Counted from the stretch's first letter, positions 1 to 5,194 are shown. The stretch is DNA of 5,194 bases from Planctomycetota bacterium (GCA_021778575.1 JAJYCH010000404.1:1-5194); one strand, 5' to 3'. Made by a program: numbers and translations. The notes: generated from the letters alone by a model not told the origin.

Positions 1-794
1 AACTCGGGCGAGGCAATCAGATTCGTTCTTTGAAGTTTGATGCCTTGTCGTTTCACGTCGAGTGGGGTGATCTCCAGGGAACCGATCTTGATCGGTTTCC
101 CTAGCTTCGCGATATGCTCACCCAGGATCGGTTCGGGCGGCTGGACCGTCTTCGAGAGGTTCCCGGTGATTGGCGACTGGGTTTTCTCGGCCCGGGCGGG
201 GGCAACGGCCGGCCTGGAACTCTCAAGGGCTCGGTCCTTCATGACGAACCAGACCAATCCCAGCGTGACCGCGCTGGCATAACTGGCCAGGAGAACGCGC
301 GACCATCCGGTCCGAGACTCCTCCGGTTCGTCGTCGTCCTCCTCCTCGTCTTCCCCGGCCGACGGAGCGATCCTGGGCGAGGCAACCGCAGTCAAGGGGT
401 GATCGGATGGTGGGACCGCAGCGGGCTTCGGCGTCGGGTCGAACTGGACCATGGGGAACGACGGACTGGAGACCGACGACGATTTTGGGCGATGCTCGCT
501 GTCGCCGCCGCGAGCCGTGTCCGATGCCACGGCCGAGCCGACCGCGGTGAACGCTCCGAGAATCGGGTCGGGCTCGGTGGCCGCGACTTTTTCACCGAAG
601 GCGGTGCTCAGAAAGGTCTCGTCGGTACTTCCCGGGGCGAGTAGCGGCGGAGTGAAGTCCGGACCCTCCGGGTCCAGCGACTCGACCGGTGGTGGCTCGG
701 GCTCCGTCGCGGCTTCCGAAGCTTCGATCGGGTTCGTCTCGGCGGAGGCGTCGAGTGGGGCGCCACAGTGGGGGCAATGTTTCGCCTCGGACAT
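1..794 (-). CDS. Unrecognised zinc-knuckle, acidic, single-pass membrane protein (3' end outside window)
   Basis: This gene reads leftward from ATG at 794 with no stop to the window edge, giving 264 visible residues. I do not recognise the family. The N-terminus MSEAKHCPHCGAPL looks like the first half of a zinc ribbon (Cys7, Cys10), but no second Cys pair follows. Residues 20-145 are low complexity, rich in Pro, Ser, Ala and Glu, and probably disordered. A strongly acidic stretch at about 148-159 precedes Arg161. One hydrophobic helix follows at about 167-185 (VLLASYASAVTLGLVWFVM), then a linker. From about 231 a new folded part seems to begin (LGKPIKIGSLEITPLDV), faintly like the start of a DUF4352-type beta domain; this is a weak guess. 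The topology suggests a long cytoplasmic N-terminal region and an exported C-terminal domain. The start is supported by AGGAG seven bases upstream. It follows bioD by 70 bases on the same strand and may be the last gene of that run. Confidence is high that it codes, low on function. Confidence 0.8.
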   Translation of the reverse strand, partial: MSEAKHCPHCGAPLDASAETNPIEASEAATEPEPPPVESLDPEGPDFTPPLLAPGSTDETFLSTAFGEKVAATEPDPILGAFTAVGSAVASDTARGGDSEHRPKSSSVSSPSFPMVQFDPTPKPAAVPPSDHPLTAVASPRIAPSAGEDEEEDDDEPEESRTGWSRVLLASYASAVTLGLVWFVMKDRALESSRPAVAPARAEKTQSPITGNLSKTVQPPEPILGEHIAKLGKPIKIGSLEITPLDVKRQGIKLQRTNLIASPE

Positions 795-801
795 CGGACC
801 T

Positions 802-806
802 CTCCT
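802..806 (-). promoter_or_regulatory. Ribosome binding site of the zinc-knuckle membrane protein
   Basis: On the minus strand the sequence GGCAGGAGAGGTCCG immediately precedes the ATG at 794. AGGAG is a good match to the anti-Shine-Dalgarno sequence at usable spacing, and it fixes the start of a gene that is otherwise open to the window edge. Confidence 0.6.
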
Positions 807-864
807 GCCGCACTTGAGCGAGGATGGACTGACTCAAAGGGGAGCGAGCGAATCTTTTGAACGC

Positions 865-1596
865 TCAACGGGACTTCGGCGCGATTCTGGGTGGTTTTCT
901 GAGATCGTACCAGTCGGAATCGACAAGTGCGATGGACGAGTTCAAGAATGCATCATGGTGCCAGTCGGCGAGGATGGCCACGTTGCCTAGCCGGTGGGCC
1001 AGCTCCTCGGCATTCGTGGCCTCGGCGACCGGGTCGGCCGTCGGTTTCGCTCCGTTCAGGATCAGACCGGCAATCCGAAGCCCCCGGGACCGCGCGGCTT
1101 CGACGGTCAACAAGGTATGGTTTAACGTGCCAAGCCCCCGATGCGCGACGATCAGGAGCGGGTAGTCGAGGGCAATGGCCAGGTCGGCAATCGTCGCCCC
1201 TTCGGCCAGCGGGCAGAGCAATCCGCCCACGCCTTCGATGATCATCGAGTCGGCCCGCTCGCTCCACCAGTCGAGCGACTCCTCGACTGCCCGGAGAACC
1301 TCGGCCAGCAAGAGCGGGGTTCCCGCCCGCCGCGCCGCGACGGACGGAGCGAGCGGTTCCTCGAAGACGATCGGTGTCACGCGCTCGGGAGGAATTCCTC
1401 CACCGATGGCCTCGATCAACAGCCTGGTATCGTCGGCAATCAATCGACCATCGACCAGATTCGCGCCCGAAGCCACGGGTTTGAGCAGACCCACGCGATG
1501 CCCGGCCTGATGCCAGGCCCGCCCGAGCAGCGCCGAGACGTAGGTCTTCCCCACGCCGGTGTCGGTTCCCACCACAAACAGACCGGGAAGTCTCAC
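865..1596 (-). CDS. bioD: Dethiobiotin synthetase (BioD)
   Basis: ATP-dependent dethiobiotin synthetase closes the ureido ring of 7,8-diaminopelargonate with CO2, the penultimate step of biotin synthesis, in the cytoplasm. The 243-residue product is of normal length for the family (E. coli about 225). Visible motifs in order: P-loop GTDTGVGKT at 10-18; KPVASG at 39-44, where the Lys is a substrate/phosphate contact; the DD pair at 55-56, a metal ligand region; PLAPSVAA at 81-88, where the family often has His in place of Ser85; EGVGGLLCPL at 121-130 with the metal-binding Glu121; the GLGTLNHTLLT strand-loop at 154-164; and the base-recognition Asn181 in LILNG. The start chosen is GTG at 1596, because the P-loop then sits at the usual distance from the N-terminus and GAGGTG lies five bases upstream. 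The open frame continues 63 codons further up, but that part lies inside bioA and is not BioD-like. Its GTG overlaps the bioA stop (GTGA), implying translational coupling to bioA. Confidence 0.96.
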   Translation of the reverse strand: MRLPGLFVVGTDTGVGKTYVSALLGRAWHQAGHRVGLLKPVASGANLVDGRLIADDTRLLIEAIGGGIPPERVTPIVFEEPLAPSVAARRAGTPLLLAEVLRAVEESLDWWSERADSMIIEGVGGLLCPLAEGATIADLAIALDYPLLIVAHRGLGTLNHTLLTVEAARSRGLRIAGLILNGAKPTADPVAEATNAEELAHRLGNVAILADWHHDAFLNSSIALVDSDWYDLRKPPRIAPKSR

Positions 1597-2978
1597 GAAC
1601 CCACCTCGACTTCGGGCATGAGGACCTCTCGGAGACAGGTAGTGATCACGTCGATCATCCAGTCCAGCTCGTCGGCCTCGATGGCGAGCGGGGGCATGAT
1701 GACGATGACGTCGCCGAGCGGCCGGATCAAAAGCCCGAACTTCCGGGCGGCCCGACAGACCCGGGCTCCGACCTGACTCTCCCACGGAAACGACCGGCGG
1801 GTCGATTTGTCCTCGACCAGCTCGATCCCCGCGATCAATCCTTGCTGGCGGATGTCGCCCACGTAAGGCAAGTCGGCCAGGGTCGCGAGTTTGCTGGCGA
1901 GCCGGTCAATCTTGGGTCCGAGCCGCTCGATCGTCTGTTCGTCCTCGAAGACCTGAAGACTGGCCAGAGCCACGGCCGCACCGAGTGGGTTCCCGGCGAA
2001 GGTATGGCCATGATAGAACGTCTTGCCGGCGGCGGCCGTTCCATAAAAGGCTGAGTAGACTTCTTCAGTCGTCAAGGTCGCCGCCAGTGGGAGATAGCCG
2101 CCGGTCAGACCTTTGGCCAGACAGAGGAAGTCGGGAGTGACCCCTTCCTTGTTCGAGGCGAATAGCGATCCGGTCTTGCCAAAGCCGACAGCCACCTCGT
2201 CGGCGATCAGGAAGGTTCCGTGACGCCGGGTCAGATCGCGAAGTCCAGCCAGATAACCGGCGGGATGGACGATCATCCCGGCCGCGCCCTGGACCAGCGG
2301 CTCGACGATCACCGCCGCGACCTGTCCGCGATGCGCTTCGAGCAGCCGGTCCACCTCGTCCAGACAAGCGGTCGCGCAGCTCGGTCGAGTCAGTCCCAGC
2401 GGGCAACGGTAGCAGTACGGGCTGGCGGCCCGGAGAACCGTCGGGAACAGCAAGGGCTCGAACATGGTGTGGAATCGGTCGACTCCGCCCAGGCTCACGT
2501 CCCCCAACGTGTCGCCATGATATGCGCCGCCGAACGCCAGGAAGTAGTTCCGGCCCGGTTCGGGCTCGCTCTTTTGCCTCCAGTACTGGAAGGCCATCTT
2601 GAGCGCGACCTCGACGGCCGTCGCGCCATCGTCGGAGTAAAACACCCGGGTCAAGCCCTCGGGTGCCAGTTCGACCAGCTTCCTCGCCAGGTCGATGGCC
2701 GGGGCGTGGGTTACTCCCAGAAGCGTGGAATGCGCGACCTTGCCGATCTGATCGATGAGCGCCTGGTCGAGCTTCGGGTGTCGATGTCCGTGGACGTTAC
2801 ACCAGAGCGACCCGACTCCGTCGAGATAGCGCCGCCCCTCGGTATCGTAAAGATAAACTCCTTCGCCCCGGTCGATCACCAGCGGGTCGGACTCCGACCA
2901 TTCCACCTGAGGCGTGAACGGATGCCAGACATGAGCGTGATCCCAGGCCCGGAGCTGTTCTTGTCGGGTCAAGCTCAT
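1593..2978 (-). CDS. bioA: DAPA aminotransferase (BioA; adenosylmethionine- or lysine-dependent)
   Basis: Class III PLP aminotransferase that converts 7-keto-8-aminopelargonate to 7,8-diaminopelargonate in biotin synthesis. The product is 461 residues. Visible landmarks: WHPFTPQ at 18-24; DGVGSLWCNVHGHRHP at 53-68; phosphate-binding SDDGATAVE at 115-123; AYHGDTLG at 152-159 (Tyr153 and Asp156 match E. coli Tyr144 and Asp147); EPLVQGAAGM at 226-235; DEVAVGFGKTG at 260-270 with Asp260 holding the pyridine nitrogen; CLAKGLTGG with the Schiff-base Lys289; HGHTFAGNP at 323-331; and RPLGDVI near the C-terminus. The Asp260-Lys289 spacing equals that of E. coli Asp245-Lys274. Overall wording (HSTLLG, LTRVFYSD, ALKMAFQYW, GDIRQQG) is closer to Bacillus BioA, which uses lysine as amino donor, than to the SAM-using E. 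coli enzyme. A four-Cys segment lies at 189-205. The ATG at 2978 was preferred to an upstream in-frame start (21 codons further) because it begins at the homologous N-terminus and follows AGGAG. It shares one base with the upstream stop. Confidence 0.95.
   Translation of the reverse strand: MSLTRQEQLRAWDHAHVWHPFTPQVEWSESDPLVIDRGEGVYLYDTEGRRYLDGVGSLWCNVHGHRHPKLDQALIDQIGKVAHSTLLGVTHAPAIDLARKLVELAPEGLTRVFYSDDGATAVEVALKMAFQYWRQKSEPEPGRNYFLAFGGAYHGDTLGDVSLGGVDRFHTMFEPLLFPTVLRAASPYCYRCPLGLTRPSCATACLDEVDRLLEAHRGQVAAVIVEPLVQGAAGMIVHPAGYLAGLRDLTRRHGTFLIADEVAVGFGKTGSLFASNKEGVTPDFLCLAKGLTGGYLPLAATLTTEEVYSAFYGTAAAGKTFYHGHTFAGNPLGAAVALASLQVFEDEQTIERLGPKIDRLASKLATLADLPYVGDIRQQGLIAGIELVEDKSTRRSFPWESQVGARVCRAARKFGLLIRPLGDVIVIMPPLAIEADELDWMIDVITTCLREVLMPEVEVGS
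1602..1607 (-). promoter_or_regulatory. Ribosome binding site deciding the bioD GTG start
   Basis: The minus strand reads GAGGTG, then five bases, then the GTG at 1596, all within the last codons of bioA. It supports the non-ATG start of bioD and coupled translation by the terminating bioA ribosome. Confidence 0.6.
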
Positions 2979-3781
2979 CAAGACACATTCTCCTGTCGGC
3001 GACGAATCCGGACCGAAGTCCCCCGACCGGCGGCAAGCCAACGGCCGGCGGAATCGTTGACGATGGCGATTTCAAGCCGCCCCGAGCTACCCACCAGCGC
3101 AACCAGCGAGCCGGCCGGACTCTCGCCATAAGTTCGTGAGATTCTCTCGATCGTCCGACCAAGCAGTTCGACTTCCCAGAGCGACGTCGAGGACGGTCCC
3201 AGATGCTCGGTCGAGAGATTGGTGATCAGATTGCCAAAAGAGTCGCGAAAGACGACTTCGCCCAGCCAACCGGCTCCCTCTTCGATCGGTTCGCTGACCG
3301 TCGGCAGGACCAGCCGATCGACCGGCGGCCCGAGCTCACCGGGGTCGCCGCCCTTGAGCAGGTGAGCGGCGGCCGGCGCCATGATGTCGCGACCGTGAAA
3401 CGTCGACGAGACCACGCTCCGCCGGAGCGACGGGTTCGTGATCGCCCAGATTCCCGACGGACGGCGATCCTTCACGACCGGGCCAATCAGCCCATTATCG
3501 GGCAAGACAAACCACTGGCCATCGACCTCGGCGGCGACGATCCGTCGATCCGTGCCGACACCAGGGTCGACCACGGCCAGATGAACCGTTCCCGACGGGA
3601 AATACGGGACGATCGAGGCCAGAACAAATCCCCCTTCGGAAATATTTTGAGGCTCGATCGCATGGCTGACGTCAACGAACCGTGTCCGAGGCGCGAGTCC
3701 CAGAACAATACCCTTCATCGCCGCCACGTACGGACCATCCGCGCCAAAGTCGGTCGTCAGCGTCAAGATACCGTCGGACAC
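2978..3781 (-). CDS. SAM hydrolase / SAM hydroxide adenosyltransferase (DUF62 family)
   Basis: This protein belongs to the family that cleaves S-adenosylmethionine to adenosine and L-methionine using a water-derived hydroxide, and is structurally related to fluorinase and chlorinase. The 267-residue product carries the whole family signature: TLTTDFG at 7-13 and PYVAAMKG at 17-24 at the N-terminus, FVDVSHAIEPQNI at 35-47, VVDPGVGTDRR at 70-80, PDNGLIGP at 94-101, STFHGRDIMAPAAAHL at 126-141, FGNLITNLS, and the C-terminal VGSSGRLEIAIVNDSAG. The hydrolase triad Asp72, Arg79, His129 is intact. I see no halogenase-type loop insertion, so halogenation is unlikely. The start chosen is GTG at 3781, because the conserved core then begins within six residues and GAGGA lies nine bases upstream. 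A TTG at 3832, directly after the queF stop in the same frame, would add 17 atypical residues. Its stop overlaps the bioA ATG by one base, so it is co-expressed with the biotin genes. Confidence 0.92.
   Translation of the reverse strand: MSDGILTLTTDFGADGPYVAAMKGIVLGLAPRTRFVDVSHAIEPQNISEGGFVLASIVPYFPSGTVHLAVVDPGVGTDRRIVAAEVDGQWFVLPDNGLIGPVVKDRRPSGIWAITNPSLRRSVVSSTFHGRDIMAPAAAHLLKGGDPGELGPPVDRLVLPTVSEPIEEGAGWLGEVVFRDSFGNLITNLSTEHLGPSSTSLWEVELLGRTIERISRTYGESPAGSLVALVGSSGRLEIAIVNDSAGRWLAAGRGTSVRIRRRQENVS
2990..2994 (-). promoter_or_regulatory. Ribosome binding site of bioA
   Basis: AGGAG on the minus strand lies eleven bases before the ATG at 2978, inside the end of the DUF62 gene. The spacing is a little long. 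Re-initiation at the TGATG junction probably helps. An in-frame TTG directly before the ATG would give a spacing of eight and cannot be excluded. Confidence 0.5.
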
Positions 3782-3790
3782 CAGTGGATT

Positions 3791-3795
3791 TCCTC
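3791..3795 (-). promoter_or_regulatory. Ribosome binding site supporting the GTG start of the DUF62 gene
   Basis: On the minus strand GAGGA is followed by nine bases (AATCCACTG) and then GTG at 3781. The competing TTG at 3832 has no comparable purine-rich motif before it, so this site decides the start. Confidence 0.5.
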
Positions 3796-3832
3796 TTCGG
3801 TCGGTCGCCCGGCCACCCTTCGGACCGATCAA

Positions 3833-4246
3833 TCAGCCAGGCGTCCCGGCCTCGAATCGCGCGGTGATCTTGGAGGAGATACCTCCCCTCGGTGTGAACT
3901 GGCCCACCACGGTCATCCGGCGGGGTTGGCAGGCCGCGACCAGGTCGTCGAGGATCGTGTTGATCGAGTGCTCGTAGAAAATCCCACGATTTCGAAAATC
4001 GAAGAGATAGAGCTTCAGCGACTTGAGTTCCACACAGGTCGCCGAAGGAACGTAGGTGATGATCACCGTCGCGAAGTCGGGCTGGCCGGTCTTGGGGCAG
4101 ACCGCGGTGAACTCCGGACAGGTGATTTCGATCTCATACTCCCGGTCCGGGAACTGATTCGGAAAGGTTTCCAGCGATTGCGGCATCGAAGAGGAGTCCT
4201 GGACATTCGGAGACGCGGAGCACGACCGGGCGGAGAGTTCATTCAT
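3833..4246 (-). CDS. queF: NADPH-dependent preQ0 reductase (QueF, unimodular YkvM type)
   Basis: QueF reduces the nitrile of 7-cyano-7-deazaguanine (preQ0) to the aminomethyl group of preQ1, using NADPH, in the pathway to queuosine in tRNA. The 137-residue product is the short single-domain type; Bacillus QueF has about 165 residues and E. coli about 280. Visible motifs: LETFPNQF at 25-32, [16 protein letters not shown] at 43-58 with catalytic Cys50 (thioimide) and Asp57, the QueF signature ELKSLKLY followed by FRNRGIFYE at 73-92 with substrate-binding Glu92, and FTPRGGI near the end. The Cys50-Asp57-Glu92 spacing equals that of Bacillus Cys55-Asp62-Glu97. The C-terminus is short after FTPRGGI. 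The start is uncertain. The first ATG (4246) lacks a clear Shine-Dalgarno. A second ATG at 4186 follows AGGA at ten bases and would give 117 residues that still contain the whole conserved core. It is the first gene of the leftward run, 51 bases ahead of the DUF62 gene. Confidence 0.94.
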   Translation of the reverse strand: MNELSARSCSASPNVQDSSSMPQSLETFPNQFPDREYEIEITCPEFTAVCPKTGQPDFATVIITYVPSATCVELKSLKLYLFDFRNRGIFYEHSINTILDDLVAACQPRRMTVVGQFTPRGGISSKITARFEAGTPG

Positions 4247-4540
4247 CTTAGCGACCAGCGACCCGACTCGAAAAGATCACCCGAGCCCCCGCCGCCCCGT
4301 TCCTCCGCCGGATCGGAGCGAAGGAACTGCGCAAGCCACCGTTGACCATGTTGCAAAAAGGCAACACCAGTGAAACCGAGCCGAGACGGCGGTCGATTTT
4401 CTCGGGTCTTGTATCGCCAGTAATCGCCTTGTTCGGTGAGCAACCCATGGACCTCCGTTCATTTCAAGAGAGATTTCCAGAAAACGCAAAAGTTTCTTTG
4501 ATTTCAGTTTCGCAAAATCCACATACCTTGTAAGCTTTGG
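4247..4540. other. Divergent intergenic region between queF and rnpB
   Basis: About 294 bases without a convincing gene. The queF-proximal half is GC-rich. The rnpB-proximal part (about 4450-4535) is AT-richer, as expected for a promoter. Short open frames on both strands here have no recognisable protein character. A perfect 6-bp inverted repeat, TGTTGC and GCAACA around AAAAAG, lies at 4349-4366. No clear queF promoter and no preQ1 riboswitch fold were seen upstream of queF by eye. Confidence 0.6.
4498..4527 (+). promoter_or_regulatory. Weak candidate promoter for rnpB
   Basis: TTGATT at 4498-4503 could be a -35 box, with CATACC at 4522-4527 as a poor -10 at 18-base spacing. An alternative -10, TGTAAG at 4529-4534, would place the transcription start at the first P1 base (about 4541) but has no good -35. 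The AT-rich context and position just before rnpB are the main support. Confidence 0.3.
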
Positions 4541-4997
4541 AGGAACTTGGCGGGCTCGATGATCGCCCTTGCGTCCGGTTCATGGCGACATGAGTCGGGG
4601 TCATGCTCGGGAGGAAAGTCCGGACTCCAGAGGGCTTGGTGGTGGGTAACGCCCACCGCTCGATGAACTCGAGTAGGGACAGTGCCACAGAAAATAAACC
4701 GCCACGGCTCGTTCTTCGGAGCGGACCGGGGTAAGGGTGAAACGGTGAGGTAAGAGCTCACCAGCAGGCCGGGTGACCGGCCTGGCTCGGTAAACCCCAC
4801 CAGGAGCAAGACCAAATAAGGGAGCAGTGGCCCGGGATCGACTCGCGAGAGTCGATTCTTGACCCGCGGACTGACCCGGTCCGTTACGACTCCCGGGTAG
4901 GTCGCTCGAGACGCCGGGCAATCGGTGTCCTAGAGAAATGATCATCCGGAGGCTTCGGCCGCCGACAGAATCCGGCTTACAGGCTCGCCAAGTTCCT
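4541..4997 (+). ncRNA. rnpB: RNase P RNA, bacterial class A
   Basis: Catalytic RNA of ribonuclease P, which removes 5' leaders from precursor tRNAs. The ends are set by a perfect 12-bp P1 helix (4541-4552 with 4986-4997). P2 is GATGATC at 4558-4564 with GATCATC at 4940-4946. The P3 tip is TCATG-GCGA-CATGA at 4580-4593. The universal core GAGGAAAGTCCGGACTCC is at 4611-4628. P4 pairs 4616-4624 with 4971-4978, leaving the hallmark bulged U at 4619. Also seen: AAACCGCC, GGTAAGGGTGAAA-like text, P13 (GGTGAGGTAAGAGCTCACC), P14 capped by GTGA, GGAGCAAGACCAAATAAGG of the P15/P16 region, GGT at 4789-4791 in the L15 context that binds tRNA CCA, P18 (GACGCC and GGTGTC) and ACAGAATCCGGCTTAC at the 3' core. 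Length is about 457 bases, longer than E. coli (377), because of an enlarged P16/P17 region and a P19-like hairpin. Mature ends may differ by a few bases. Open frames on the opposite strand here are shadows. Confidence 0.96.
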
Positions 4998-5045
4998 TAG
5001 ACACCTCAAACACCGGCCGCCGCTGGCGGAATTCGTCAAATGGAC

Positions 5046-5074
5046 TTGCCTCATCCCGCTTCGCCAGCTATGAT
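5046..5074 (+). promoter_or_regulatory. Sigma-70-type promoter for the right-edge gene
   Basis: TTGCCT at 5046-5051 (4 of 6 to consensus) and TATGAT at 5069-5074 (5 of 6) are separated by exactly 17 bases. The predicted transcription start is near 5080-5082. It lies between the rnpB 3' end and the ATG at 5144, so it most likely serves the rightward gene there. Confidence 0.6.
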
Positions 5075-5080
5075 GGATGC

Positions 5081-5128
5081 ATGATTCAACGAGTTTCTCA
5101 GCATGGTGCCTTACTTGGGATCAGGTGA
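5081..5128 (+). CDS. Possible 15-codon leaderless mini-ORF
   Basis: ATG at 5081 falls on the predicted transcription start of the upstream promoter and encodes MIQRVSQHGALLGIR before TGA at 5126-5128. It is in the same frame as the ATG at 5144, fifteen bases beyond its stop. It could be a regulatory leader peptide read from a leaderless message, or chance. I recognise no attenuator-type codon run in it. Confidence 0.2.
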   Translation: MIQRVSQHGALLGIR

Positions 5129-5136
5129 GGGGGGGG
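5125..5136 (+). promoter_or_regulatory. Purine-rich ribosome binding region containing a G8 tract
   Basis: GTGAGGGGGGGG precedes the ATG at 5144, leaving seven bases (ATTTGAC) between the last G and the start codon. The GAGG portion and the G run can pair with the 16S tail. The homopolymer of eight Gs (5129-5136) is unusual for this position. Confidence 0.45.
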
Positions 5137-5143
5137 ATTTGAC

Positions 5144-5194
5144 ATGGAACGGGAGACAGTGGTCACCGGAGCGATTATTGATTCCTGGGTGGAG
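5144..5194 (+). CDS. Unrecognised gene, 5' end only
   Basis: ATG at 5144 opens a frame to the window edge, giving MERETVVTGAIIDSWVE. Seventeen residues are too few to assign a family. Support comes from a well-formed promoter about 70 bases upstream and a purine-rich ribosome binding region at suitable distance. The in-frame stop at 5126 excludes a start further upstream in this frame. It points the same way as rnpB but appears to have its own promoter. Confidence 0.5.
   Translation, partial: MERETVVTGAIIDSWVE

Noticed and set aside
114..990. Several plus- and minus-strand frames overlapping the left-edge gene
   Set aside because: The minus-strand frame from 794 has a ribosome binding site, a membrane helix and a zinc-knuckle start, and runs open to the edge. 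The others are Arg/Ser/Pro-rich shadows.
2220..3131. Plus-strand open frame of 303 codons opposite bioA
   Set aside because: It is antisense to the bioA N-terminal half and has no domain-like sequence; the coding signal belongs to bioA.
2978..3781. DUF62 protein as a fluorinase or chlorinase
   Set aside because: The Asp-Arg-His triad of the hydrolases is intact (Asp72, Arg79, His129) and no extra halogenase loop is visible.
4247..4300. preQ1 riboswitch upstream of queF
   Set aside because: QueF makes preQ1, so a riboswitch was looked for, but no preQ1-I-like stem and A-rich tail could be found before the start codon by eye.
3203..4345. Long plus-strand open frame of 380 codons opposite the DUF62 gene and queF
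   Set aside because: It is antisense to two genes with unmistakable family motifs, is Arg-rich with no recognisable domains, and is typical of shadow frames in GC-rich DNA.
4342..4533. Plus-strand 63-codon frame just upstream of rnpB, and an 81-codon minus-strand frame at 4277-4522
   Set aside because: Neither has a convincing ribosome binding site or protein-like composition, and both overlap the divergent promoter region.
4464..4945. Minus-strand open frames of 74, 103 and 114 codons opposite rnpB
   Set aside because: They run through the highly structured RNase P RNA and their peptides are simply its complement; nothing suggests translation.
5017..5029. CCGCC-GCT-GGCGG hairpin after rnpB as a terminator
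   Set aside because: The stem is only five base pairs and is followed by AATTCG rather than a T-run, so intrinsic termination is not supported.

Overview
The window looks like a GC-rich (roughly 60 %) bacterial chromosome segment with no visible mobile elements. It carries a tightly packed minus-strand gene run for cofactor and nucleoside metabolism, a complete class A RNase P RNA on the plus strand, and partial genes at both edges. A planctomycete (Isosphaeraceae-like) origin is my best guess, based on the GC level, the Bacillus-like BioA, and a large low-complexity membrane-anchored protein with a zinc-knuckle N-terminus. No sequence search was possible, so the taxonomy is tentative.

Layout from right to left in transcription order of the minus strand: queF (4246-3833; preQ0 reductase, queuosine pathway), a SAM hydrolase of the DUF62 family (3781-2978), bioA (2978-1593), bioD (1596-865), and an unrecognised zinc-knuckle, acidic, single-pass membrane protein (794 to beyond base 1). 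The DUF62 stop and the bioA start share one base (TGATG). The bioA stop and the bioD start overlap by four bases (GTGA). These three genes are therefore very probably translationally coupled in one operon. queF lies 51 bases upstream and the membrane protein 70 bases downstream, with no obvious terminator in either gap.

BioA and BioD catalyse consecutive steps of biotin synthesis: KAPA to DAPA, then DAPA to dethiobiotin. bioB, bioF and bioC are not in the window. QueF reduces 7-cyano-7-deazaguanine to preQ1. The DUF62 enzyme cleaves SAM to adenosine and methionine. A shared link to SAM chemistry is possible but is only inference.

Bases 4247-4540 separate the divergent queF and rnpB genes and should hold both promoters; only a weak rnpB promoter candidate is visible. 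rnpB spans about 4541-4997. P1, P2, P3, P4 (with its bulged U), P13/P14, P18 and an extra P19-like UUCG hairpin can be drawn by eye, and the P16/P17 region is enlarged. Downstream, a good sigma-70-type promoter (5046-5074) faces right. It leads through a possible 15-codon leaderless mini-ORF and a run of eight Gs to an ATG at 5144 that opens a gene running off the window.
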